From: Mycoplasma ovis str. Michigan
GTDB lineage: Bacteria; Bacillota_I; Bacilli_A; Mycoplasmatales; Mycoplasmoidaceae
Reading direction: 5' to 3'
Assembly: GCF_000508245.1 (NCBI RefSeq)
Contig: NC_023062.1
Location: 310,001 to 374,000 of the forward strand
DNA: 64,000 nt
Part shown: in pieces, positions 55,156 through 64,000 of the stretch
Position numbering within the stretch: the first letter of the stretch is position 1
How the letters are laid out: each line of letters begins with the position of its first letter
Translations under genes and position numbers: made by a program
The notes under the pieces: generated by a model
Told to the model about the DNA's origin: nothing
The model's database searches: none
What the model saw: the letters and a program-made list of their open reading frames with translations, nothing else

Positions 55156-55642
55156 ATGTGATCATTAAAACCTTTTCTTATTTTTGCAGGAGCAATAAGC
55201 TCGGTTGTTGCGATTCCTGTAATTTTTTCCCTAAATAATTCATCTGTCCCAGAAAATTTATTAGAAGTCAATAAACTTAATGACTGTAAAAAAAAAAATT
55301 TCAAAGGAAGACTCTTCTGGCTCAGAAGGAACAGTAAGAGGGTCATTATGGACTTGCGTAGAAAAAGATTCAAAAATGGGTTTACAGAAAAACTTGAAAT
55401 TTAATTGATTTAAAAACGATTAAGATCCAAATCCTGTTGAAGTTAAAGAATTGACTGCAAATTCTTTTACTATTTTTCTGATAAAGTTGGATGGCAATCA
55501 AGAGAGATGATTTACACCTGACTTTAAATATTTTGTTGGTCCAGATTCTAAAGATATAAGTAAAACCTTTTCTGCTGATAAATGTTTTGTTACATCAGAT
55601 TTAAATGACTGAAAAGTAGATTGTTTTAAAAAAGAAAAATAA
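55156..55642 (+). pseudogene. Family G gene with A11 tract shift and nonsense
   Basis: ATG start; leader PFLIFAGAISSVVAIPVIF; first Cys at DC directly before a run of eleven A (55288-55298). Ten A would keep the family frame (SKEDSSGSEGTVRGSLWTC). A TAA near 55422 also interrupts the family frame before PNPVEVKEL. The rest (WFTPDFKYFVGPD, final KCFVTSDLNDWKVDC) is intact to TAA 55640-55642. It is directly upstream of an intact family G gene. Confidence 0.75.
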
Positions 55643-55661
55643 ATTCATCATATCTAAGTAA

Positions 55662-56123
55662 ATGTTTTGATCCTTAAAGTTTTTGCTTACCGGAGGAAGT
55701 CTCATTGGATCTTTTGTTGTAGTTCCTGTCGCTATCGCTTTAAGGAATTCAACTATTTCCGAAACTGAATCAAAAATTAAGAAATTTGAAAATTGTAAAG
55801 AAGTTTTGAGAAAAAATGGGAAAGGAAGTTTATGAGCTTGCTTAAAAAATGAAAAACCTAATTCACATAAAACTTTGGAAATTTTTAAATGGTTTAATGA
55901 TGATTCTGATGAAAAAGCTTTAATAGTTGAAAATATAACTTTTTGATCTTATTCTCTTTTAAAGGTACTTTTATCCAAAGACAATAAAGAGGCTTGACTT
56001 GAGCCAGACTTTAAATATTTGCATGGAGAGTTAAGTAAAACATATGTTGCTTCTGATTGCAAAATCACAGAGGAAATTGGACAAAATTGAAATATAACTT
56101 GCGGCTCCCAAAAAAGTAGTTAA
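55662..56123 (+). CDS. Family G four-cysteine exported protein (153 aa), intact
   Basis: ATG start; leader FLLTGGSLIGSFVVVPVAIA. The first Cys pair is NCKEVLRKNGKGSLWAC, followed by the LxPDFKYLHG motif; the second is DCKITEEIGQNWNITC. Trp codons are mostly TGA. It lies 19 bases after the broken tandem copy, so the pair arose by tandem duplication. Exported; function unknown. Confidence 0.8.
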
Positions 56124-56260
56124 TTATTTCCAATTTTGAAAATCTAGAAAAGAACTTTAAATTAGAGAAAGAAAAAGTAAATAAACTAATTTCCGAACTT
56201 ATTTAAAAAATAATTATTTAAGTGACTTTCTCTAACTAAAAATTTTCATTATCTATCTAA

Positions 56261-56866
56261 TTAGTTTTTAGGCAGAAAAAGATATATTAAGTTACCTTTG
56301 GCTTCCCCTTCTTTTATCAAAACGGATACCAATGTTTCTGTCAATGGTTGCTTTGAATCAATATAAGTTCATGTTCCTTCTACATCAGATTTCAAACCTG
56401 TTCCTCTAAAAATTGCTTTGATGCTACTTCCGGTATTGCTTTCAACTTGTTGCGTTTCAGTATACATTTCAAATTTCTTACCAGTTCCAGAGGCAAGATC
56501 TCCAGATAAAACCAATTGGGAAAATAATCCAGTTCAATCTTTTGGAAGAGGTATATAGTCATCTTTCACATCAGTATTACTACAAGTGACTCCAACATAA
56601 TCTTTCTGTTCTTTTTTTACCTCTTCGAGAAAACCTTCCAAATTGTTTGGAAAGGGAATAGTGGTACATACTCCTTTAGAGATACTTTTTCTTTCTTCTG
56701 GCGCTGAACTTCTAGAAGTAGATGTAGCTTCTGCAACTACATTTAATGCGTTGGGAGAGGAAGAAGTTCCTTCAGTATTTTGTGTTCCTCAGAAACAAAG
56801 AGGTATTCCTATGCAACTTCCTCCTAGGGAAACTGCTGTAACCAAAACTTTTGGGTTAATAGGCAC
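56261..56866 (-). CDS. Family F exported protein (201 aa), intact
   Basis: GTG start; leader KVLVTAVSLGGSCIGIPLCFW; a stalk of Ser/Thr/Glu; the two-Cys segment GVCTTIPFPNNLEGFLE to GVTCSNTDVKDDYIPLP; then KDWTGLFSQLVLSGDL, KKFEMYTETQQVES, SIKAIFRGTGL and a final IYLFLPKN before TAA. The frame is complete, with TGA as Trp. Paralogs at 42735 and 57790 are interrupted. Likely surface-exposed on a flexible stalk. Confidence 0.8.
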
Positions 56867-57071
56867 AGTAAAAGGGTTACATTAATCGGTTCTTATACCT
56901 AGAGGACTTTAATTATATAGAGATTATTGAAACATTAATCTAAAGTTTCAACTGTTAATTTTTTGAAATCAAAAGTGATTTATCCATTATTCACTTATTC
57001 AGTTTTTTGGAACTTAATTTTTAAAAAAGTGAAACTTTTCTATCTAACTTTTGAACCTAAAAGGAAAGATT

Positions 57072-57731
57072 TTAGTAATTAAGATACATGACAACATCTT
57101 CTAGTTTCGGTTTAGTAATTCTAACTGAATAAACTTGAGAATTGTCAGAACTTTGAAAATCTTCTAAAATATTTCCTCCCCATTTTCCAGTAACTGCAGG
57201 GTAAGAAAAACTTTCACTTTCAAACTTAGTTTCAAAAAAATCCCAACTATCAGTATTCCCGGTAACTGAAGTTGTGTGAGTTGTTATATCAACTCTTTGA
57301 CCTTCTTTAAATCACTCTTCCCTTTCTTTTAAAAGTTTTGTAGGAGCTCATAATGACCACTTTGAATAAACCACTTCATCATCTCTTCCGCTATTGTCGC
57401 AAGAAAAGGAAACATATGGAGCAAAAGAGGGAGCAAGTTTAGAAATTACCTCATCTTTACCAGATGTCACTAAACAATTTCATAATTTACTAGTTTCAGT
57501 CTCATCACTTAATTCATCTTCAGATTCCTCACTCGCTTCAACAGGAGGATTAGGAGTCGGTATAGAGCTGGGGGGGGATGCTTCTGATTTACCTTGTTCG
57601 GAATCAGCAACTGTCTGTTGAGCCGAAGTGGGAGAAACGTTACCTGAGGAAGTATGAGAATTTATAAAAGGAATAATACCTGCTCCTCCACCCAAAATCA
57701 AAAAAGAACCAGACTTTAAAAGAAGACTCAC
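57072..57731 (-). CDS. Family E exported protein (219 aa) with in-frame C8 tract
   Basis: GTG start; leader SLLLKSGSFLILGGGAGIIPF; a Ser/Pro/Glu-rich stalk that includes the tract (57570-57577), read Ser-Pro-Pro-Ser; then WNCLVTSGKDEVISKLAPS to SFSCDNSGRDD, WSLWAPTKLLKEREEW, THTTSVTGNT, FESESFSYPAV and GKWGGNIL to TAA. It is the only family E member here with the tract, which sits in the stalk rather than the leader. TGA codons are read as Trp. Confidence 0.8.
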
Positions 57732-57789
57732 CTAATAAGTTTTTTATTTATTTTTACCTTATAGGAAAATAATTAATTAGATATTTTAT

Positions 57790-58413
57790 TTAGCTATTAT
57801 TCTGATTTGAATTTAGTAAAAGATATATTGCTTGATCCTTAAATTTACCTTCTTCAATTGAAACAGATATAACAGTATTCTTTAATGTCTTTTCTTATAC
57901 TTCTTCCCTAGTACCTTTAACAGGAGACTTTAAGCCTTTACCACTCAAAATCATTTTGATACTACTTCCAAATCTACCTTCTTCTTGTTTGCTCTCTGTA
58001 ATAATTTCCAATTTTTCTCCAACTTTTTATTTTAGATTACCAGCTAAAACAAGACTAGGAAATAAACCAGTTCAGTCTTTCGGTAGAGGTATGTAATCAT
58101 TTTTAACTCCAGTATTTTTACAAGAAGTTGAAACATAATCCCCTTTATTTTTATGTTGCCCTTGAAGAAATTGTCCTAAATTTTCTGGAAGAGAAATGAT
58201 TGCACATTCTCCTTTTGCGAAACTTTTCTTAGATTCTGGAACTGAATCAACTGACTCAACTTTAGTTAATGAAGTAGATGGCATTTGATGTTGTGGTTTC
58301 ACTGAACTTATTACGGAATTTTGTGTCTGCGAAAAATATATTGGCAATCCAATTATTCCTCCTGCCCCACCTATAGTTAAGGCGGGAATTCATATTTTTA
58401 GACTAATGGACAC
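57790..58413 (-). pseudogene. Family F gene with two nonsense codons
   Basis: GTG start; leader region LTIGGAGGIIGLPIYF; Cys segment GECAIISLPENLGQFLQ to VSTSCKNTGVKNDYIPLP; then KDWTGLFPSLVLAGNLK followed by TAA (near 58030). The downstream family sequence (KLEIITESKQEEGRFG, SIKMILSGKGL) is readable in the same frame to another TAA near 57898 and the end at TAA 57790. A product truncated to about 127 residues is possible. Confidence 0.75.
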
Positions 58414-58482
58414 TATAAAAAGTTTGTGTTGGTTGTATCTTATCTTTCGAAGACCCTAACTTTATCTAGACTATCAAGAAAA

Positions 58483-59683
58483 CTAATCCAAAGTTTCAAC
58501 AATACATTTTTTTAATCTCAAACACTTACCAATTATTTGTTCATTATTTTTTTGTAGTTCAAAAATGGGATTGCAAATTTGGTTGAATTTGTCGATTAAG
58601 TGGCGGGGCGGGAGTTTAATCGGGTGCAATAACAATTTATCTTTTCGAATGGTTTCCTTTAATTAAGGTGGAGGTGGTAGATTTTCTTAATAGAAGTTCA
58701 ACATTCTCCTTCAAAGAGTAAAAAAAGGAATGGCAGCCCAACATTTTCATTTGGCTTAATTGCCCATAAATCTCCCTCCAAACATAACCTTATTTCATTT
58801 ATAGTTATATTTTTAATTGTTTTTTCAATTCCGTGATGACAAAAAATGAGGTGCCCCCCCCAAGAAAAATTCCTCTGCATTTGTTAAAATCCTCCTCAGT
58901 CAATTGTTCCGAAGTAAAAGTTAAAAACTTACATTTAGACTTAGAAATGTCTTTTACCTGCAAAAAGGGTATTCCCCCTTCTTGACAAAAGTAAAGTTCT
59001 TCTAAATATTTACTAGATCTTGGTGGTCTGCCTCCTTTCGAAATTTGAAACAAACTTCCAAAAGCTTCATTAGTAAATTCTTCTAGGTTGTCAAATATTA
59101 TATGAAATAAACACTGAATTCATCTCTCAAGATTCTTGTTAATTTTTTTCCTTAGTTGAATAACTCTTTCTAGAGTTTCATATTTATTCACAACTTTCTT
59201 TTGTGCCTCCAAAGGAGTTACTGAAATAGGAAATTTGACGAAATCTTTTCAAGACAGTTCTCCCCGAATTCCTCCAAAACACATGTAAAGCAGTCACAGT
59301 TCTGTTAACTCTTTTTTAAAAATAAGCTTTAAATATTCACTTAAAAGATTTGGATTGGTAACTTCAAAAACTCGGTAGCGAGAAGATACTACTCATAAGC
59401 ACCCTTCTTTATACAAACCAATTGGTAATCTTTTGGTTTGCTCCATGGCCGTAAGGCTTGTAACAAATTGGCCATAAGAAATTAAAAAACATACGCTTAG
59501 GTTGGTTTTCTTCTCTTCCCGCGAAGAGTTAATAATTTTCTTGTCTGAACTAACGCCAACTAACTTAGTGCTTTCTAAATTCTTGTTTTTTCTCTTGCAG
59601 AGGGAAACAAAATTGCCAAGAGGGGAAAATTTCCCCTCAGCTTTTTGCTTTACTTTTTCTAAATTAGTAGTTTGTTGGATCAG
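58483..59683 (-). pseudogene. hsdS: Type I specificity subunit next to hsdM, multiply out of frame
   Basis: This frame overlaps the end of hsdM and shares the same promoter direction. It reads PLGNFVSLCKRKNKNLES, then PISVTPLEAQKKVVNKYETL and a second target domain (GGIPFLQVKDISKSKCKF) into an eight-G tract (58854-58861), where it terminates a few codons later at TAA. The continuing frame has CHHGIEKTIKNITINE and LWAIKPN. A T-run near 58725 and further changes break the rest, although LIDKFNQICNPIFELQ is still present. No ATG, GTG or TTG start is visible. A close paralog of the hsdS at 40700, with a different first target domain. Confidence 0.75.
58854..58861 (+). repeat. C8 tract inside second hsdS
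   Basis: It reads GAGGTGCCCCCCCCAAG, identical in context to 41053-41060. Nine C would join the two halves of the gene at this point. Confidence 0.8.
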
Positions 59684-61229
59684 CTAGAATTTTCTCAACT
59701 TTCAATTCAAGTTCTCTAGATTCCTTGAGAATTTGAGTTAATTGTTCTGTTATCTCCTTGATTTCAGCATTTCAATCGTGATCATTTGCTGGAGCCTTAA
59801 AGGAAATATAAGTATTTGGGAATAAGGAATATTCTGGACTCTTTTCTCTTAACTCTTCCAGAGTAACACTTTTACAGAATCCATCCTTATCTTCATATTT
59901 TTCTGGATATCCTACATATCTTCATGAGTGAAATGTTTTAGTTATTAAGGATATATCTTCTTCAGTTAGCTTTACGTAACTTTTTTCATATACAACTCCC
60001 AATTCTCTCGCATCAATAAATAGTATTTGATTTGTTCTATCTCTCAATTCTCTTTTTTGATCTTGGATTGCTCTTAATTCTCTAGATTTTTTATTTCTAT
60101 TAATAATTCAAAGAGTTACTGCAATATCTGTGTTATAAAAAGTTTTTCGAGGCAAAGTAATTATTGCCTCAATTAAGTCATTTTCTATTAACTTCCTTCT
60201 AATCTTTTCTTCTTTTCCAGTTGCATCTAAAGATTTATTGGCCAAAAGAACTCCGGCAACTCCATTTTGTGATAATTTATCTCTTATGTGAAGTATTCAT
60301 GCATAGTTTGCATTAGAGACAGGAGGAACTTCATACCCATTTCACCTAGGATCATCTAATAGAGTGTTGTCTTCCCTTCACTTACTTTGATTAAAAGGTG
60401 GATTAGCTAAAACAAAATCAACCTTTTTGTCAGGATGTTGATCATTATTAAAGGTACAACTAGGTTCTCCTAGTTCAGCATCTATGATCCCTCTCATTGC
60501 AAGATTCATCTTGCAAAGACCGTATGTATCGCTCTTAAGCTCTTGACCGTGTACCCTTATTTTTTGATTACCAAATTGAAGTTCCTTTACCATTTCAGAC
60601 GTTTGAACAAACATTCCTCCGGATCCGCAACAAGGGTCATAAATATTACCTTCAAAGGGTTCAATTAATGAAACCATTAATTTAACTATTGTTTGAGGTG
60701 TATAAAATGCGCTACTATTGTCTCCTTTTTCTGAAAATCTATTTAAAAGATATTGATATGCTTTTCCTAAGAAATCTCCTTCTTCTTCGGAACTTTTTAA
60801 ATTAGTAATTACATTAATCAGAGACTTAACATTTGTTGGATCTAGTCTGGCATTTTCTGAAGAAAAAAAGTTTCTCTCAAAAACTCCTTTAAAAGTTTCA
60901 ATGTTTGCTTCCTCTATTGATTTAAAAACCTTATCTAAATGAACTAATATATTTCCTGTTTCTCCCCTCATTTCATCTCATCTTGCTTCTTTATAAAGGA
61001 AGGGAACTCCCTTTGCAGCATAGAAAGAAGGATTATCTATATGTCTAATCCCATTTTCTTTATGGATTTCTTCTCTTCTTTCCTGAAATTTATCGTCTAA
61101 ATATTTCAGGAAAAAAAGATATAAAACTGCATATTTATAGTTATGTTTATTTGCTGAGCCTTGAAGTGCTTCAATTTTCTTTCACATCTCATCAAAGATT
61201 TGAGTTACTGTTTTCTTTTCTGTCAACAT
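59664..61229 (-). CDS. hsdM: Type I DNA methyltransferase subunit
   Basis: HsdM transfers methyl groups from S-adenosylmethionine to adenine; two HsdM with one HsdS form the active methyltransferase. ATG start, 521 residues, full family length, with an intact frame through many TGA codons. The N-terminal helical domain has ALQGSANKHNYKYAVLYLFF. The cofactor loop is DPCCGSGGMFVQ near residue 200, and the catalytic motif is NPPF in DFVLANPPFNQSKW near 278. The usual LLANKSL and ITLPRKTFYNT segments follow. It is the only complete gene of this restriction-modification set in the window. Methylation activity depends on which hsdS is in frame. Confidence 0.93.
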
Positions 61230-61311
61230 AATTAGTTACTAAATATTTACTATCTATTTTTAATTTTCTTACCCTGAGGTTTTTCTAGGAAATAAAGGAA
61301 GTATTTAATTT

Positions 61312-62670
61312 TTAAATTCCGTAGTTAGAACATTTGGTTCAGAAGGCATTTTTATTGTGTCAAGTCGGAAAATCAAATATTTTGAAATAAGTTTGTGATT
61401 GAAGAAGATAATTAAAATCCTTAACTTCCACTAAACATAGTCTTTTATCTTTGACAATATCTCCAAATCAAGGAATAACTAACCTTTTACATAATTCTTG
61501 TCTTATTTTTATGGAAGTATCCCAAAATGCTCAGCTACTTTGTTCGCATTCCTCCTCAATCACTTTTGTTTTTTCAATATCATCCATGTTATTTAGTTTC
61601 TTTCAATCTGGATAACTAGCTTTTGTTTGAGTTTTTCAACCAGCGCCTTGTCCTTGTTTGGGAACATAATATCCGGAATTACTCCAAACAGATTTCAGAA
61701 CTGCTTTTACCTCAATTCCTTCTGTTTTTTTCTTGCATTCTTCAAAATATTTACTAAGTTCTTTATCTTGTAACGAGCTACAATCAAATCCAATTTTTTC
61801 TCCACTCATTAATCTTTTGATAACAGTTGCAATATCCTTTTCCTTTAATTTTTGGTTTTTCGCCTCTTCAGGTCAAATCATTCTTTTTAAGTAATTAAAG
61901 GCAACTTCTTCTAAATTTCCCAAAAGACGAATTGTTTTTATTCAGGAGCTGTTAACTCATTCTCCATAACTTCACTTTTGTTTCTTTAGTTGATCTTCTG
62001 TGTGGTTGAGCATATCCTTTATTCCCGTTAAGTCCAATTCCAAAGCAACTCTTTTCTTTTCCTTGTCTTCGCCCATAACTTTAATTCATCAACTTCTAGG
62101 TTGATATAAGCTCAACACATCTTCCTCTAATTCAATACTTCTTTTGCCTCAAAAATTAGATAATCCTTTCAATTCTTCTTTACTTATATATTTCCCCGAA
62201 TCTCTCAGTAAATCCCAGAGGTTTTTGTTACTCCCTCGCCCTTTCTTTCCGTATATTTCTTGGGCAATTCGACTTGCAATTCTAGGACCAAATCAACCCA
62301 TGCTACTGCTTATTCTCCTACCTCCAAAGAGCTCTCTTGAGCTCTGGGAGTGAGAATCACTATTTATTACTTTATGTGGTCCCGCTCACTCTCAACCCTT
62401 TACGAACAATAAATCTTCACTAACTCCTTCACTTTTGAACCTTCAAGACTTGAAAACCGTACTATTCAAAAGAGAGACCAATCCAACATCAGACTCCAAC
62501 GAATTACTAAATTTTGGTTTTTTAGTTAAATCGGGAGAACTTTCTCCGAAGTAATAAAGTTCATCTTCGGAATTGACTTCCAAACCATTATTAGAAGAGC
62601 CTATTCATCCTCCTATGCCCCCCCCAAATCCTGTTATAGCTCCAATTTCCAATAACAGTTTTTTTCACAT
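61312..62670 (-). CDS. Family A exported Trp-rich protein (452 aa), intact with in-frame G8
   Basis: ATG start; leader KKLLLEIGAITGFGGGIGG, with the tract (62618-62625) read Gly-Gly-Gly in frame. It is open to TAA 61312-61314 with many TGA (Trp) codons. Landmarks: SEGVSEDLLFVKGW, ELFGGRRISS, WFGPRIAS, ELEEDVLSLY, FNYLKRMIWP, GFDCSSLQ, ECEQSSW, PWFGDIVKDKRLCL and FWTKCSNYG. It is divergent from the next A copy, with only 54 bases between the two start codons. Confidence 0.85.
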
Positions 62671-62724
62671 TATTGCTTAAAAAACAATTAATCTTTAAAA
62701 ATTATTTAAAAAAACAAATTAAAA

Positions 62725-64000
62725 ATGCTTTGGAAAAAGATTCTTCTAGAGTTAGCTACAGTTAGTGGCTTCGGGGGGGGCATTGGTGGTTGATTTGGAG
62801 TTAATGGTCAAGGTGTTTCAATTGATTCAGAAGAAGAAATTTCATATTTAAAGGGAGAAAAATCTTTAAAGATAAATAAGGGAGTTAGAAGTAGCTTGAG
62901 TGATGGTTGAGGTCAAATAGCGGAGTTAGATCATACAATCTTAGGATCTTGAAGATGGCAAAGTGAGGGTGTAGGCGAAGATTTACTATTCATAAAAGGA
63001 TGAGATAGGGCGGGCCAACACTAGAGAATAAATAGCGATAAACACTCACAAGCAGAAAGAGATCTCTGGGGAGGAAGAGGTATTAGCCTTGGAAATAATT
63101 GATTCGGACCTAGAAGGGTATCTAGGTCAATTGATGATATTGAAGTAGCTAAACAAGCAAAGTTAAAGAAAGGCGAAATAGATAGTTATTGGCCCATAAT
63201 ACAAAAATCGACACAATACCTAAATCAAGAGGATCTTGATGGAATTCAAAAATTTTGACAAAACAGAGACAGAGAGCTAGAAGAAGATATTTTTGGTTTA
63301 TATAATGGTTGAAGCTGATGAGCCGAGAAATTTGGGAAAAAGATAGGCCAAGAAAAGGTAGATCTGGAGTTCGATATTTCGCAGATAAAACAAGTTTTTG
63401 AAATGAGTGAAAAGGATTTAAGAGATAGAAACTGAACTTACGGAGAATTAATTAAAAATCCTAAATTGTCTGCAGTTAGATTATTGGGAAATGTCGAAGC
63501 AACTATCTTTAATTATTGAAAGCATATCGCTTGACCTGAGGCTGACAAAGTAAAGAACTTAAAAGAGAAGAAAATTGCCATCGCAGTTCTTTCCTTAATT
63601 CTAGGTGAAGAGATAGGCTTTGATTGCGAAAAAGGAAATGGAGGAGATAAGACCATTTTCTTCAGTGAATGTAGTTCAACAATTAATGGCGGTAAAGTCA
63701 AAAGAGTTCTAAAAAGCACTTGACAAAATAGCAGTGGCCAATATTGAGTGCCTCTTAAGAATCATTGCGCGGCATGAAATTTTCACAGACCCTTAAGAGA
63801 TAGGAGCAAAAAGCAATAATTGATAAAAATGGATGATGTTTCAAAAACTTCTTTATTAGATGAAAAATGTGAAGAATCTTCTTTGTTTGATTTATTTGAT
63901 CCCAATAAAAAAATTAGACAAGAGGCTTGTGAAAGGTTATTAAACCCATGATTTGGTGATTCTGTCGAAGACAAAAGGTTATGTTTATTTCAATCTTCAG
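62725..64000 (+). pseudogene. Family A gene with two nonsense codons, truncated by window end
   Basis: ATG start and leader WKKILLELATVSGF with G8 (62773-62780) in frame. The family sequence continues until TAG at 63022-63024, where paralogs have a Lys codon. A second stop, TAA near 63820, stands where paralogs have Gln. The rest matches the family (SEGVGEDLLFI, WFGPRRV, ELEEDIFGLY, PWFGDSV, KRLCLF) and runs off the right edge before the expected C-terminus. Confidence 0.8.

Noticed and set aside
56643-56885. Plus-strand open frame opposite family F
   Set aside because: It is the shadow of the intact minus-strand family F gene; no leader or family match on the plus strand. The same applies to plus-strand frames at 45127 and 57394.
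21745-64000. Insertion sequences or CRISPR array as the source of the repeats
   Set aside because: No transposase motif, terminal inverted repeats with target duplications, or regularly spaced repeats were seen; the repeats are paralogous genes.

Overview
The window reads as a chromosome segment of a wall-less mollicute, most likely a hemotropic Mycoplasma. TGA must be read as tryptophan in every conserved gene (dnaK, eno, pfkA, pyk, rpoB/rpoC, hsdM). The DNA is AT-rich, and TTG and GTG starts are common. Long arrays of small lineage-specific secreted paralogs surround a few housekeeping genes. The species is inferred, not proven.

Layout. 1-4.24 kb (minus strand): a coiled-coil exported protein, a membrane protein, a lone F0 c-subunit gene (atpE) and purB with a long C-terminal extension. 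4.35-6.25 kb: a CIRCE-like operator and dnaK on the plus strand, then a terminator. 6.4-21.55 kb: one tight plus-strand cluster with an RNase R N-terminal-like protein, a large coiled-coil protein, a trigger-factor-like protein, eno, pfkA, pyk, and an uninterrupted rpoB-rpoC reading frame. Glycolysis and RNA polymerase are probably co-transcribed.

21.7-35.2 kb: an accessory block built on a duplicated A-B-C cassette. Family A is about 455 aa and Trp-rich, B about 315 aa, C about 175-180 aa with four Cys. A phosphoglycerate mutase fragment and more A copies on both strands follow. 35.5-39.2 kb: a frameshifted exported-protein gene, greA, a hypothetical gene, rpsP and two more hypothetical genes. 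39.4-59 kb: a second accessory block of small exported families (D, E, F, G, H), many broken, mixed with scattered type I restriction-modification parts: two hsdS copies, a decayed hsdR and, at 59.7-61.2 kb, an intact hsdM. 61.3-64 kb: a divergent pair of family A genes; the second is broken and runs off the window.

The main theme is a near-constant DNA word, TG followed by eight C and then a purine (or its reverse complement). It occurs about 18 times, inside genes of at least eight unrelated families, on either strand, and encodes either Gly-Gly-Gly or Ala-Pro-Pro. In several copies the tract length puts the gene out of frame (family A at 21745, both hsdS copies). This suggests slipped-strand on/off switching of surface proteins and of DNA-methylation specificity, or a DNA-level site of unknown role. 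Family letters A-H are labels used only here, based on similarities seen by eye between reading frames.
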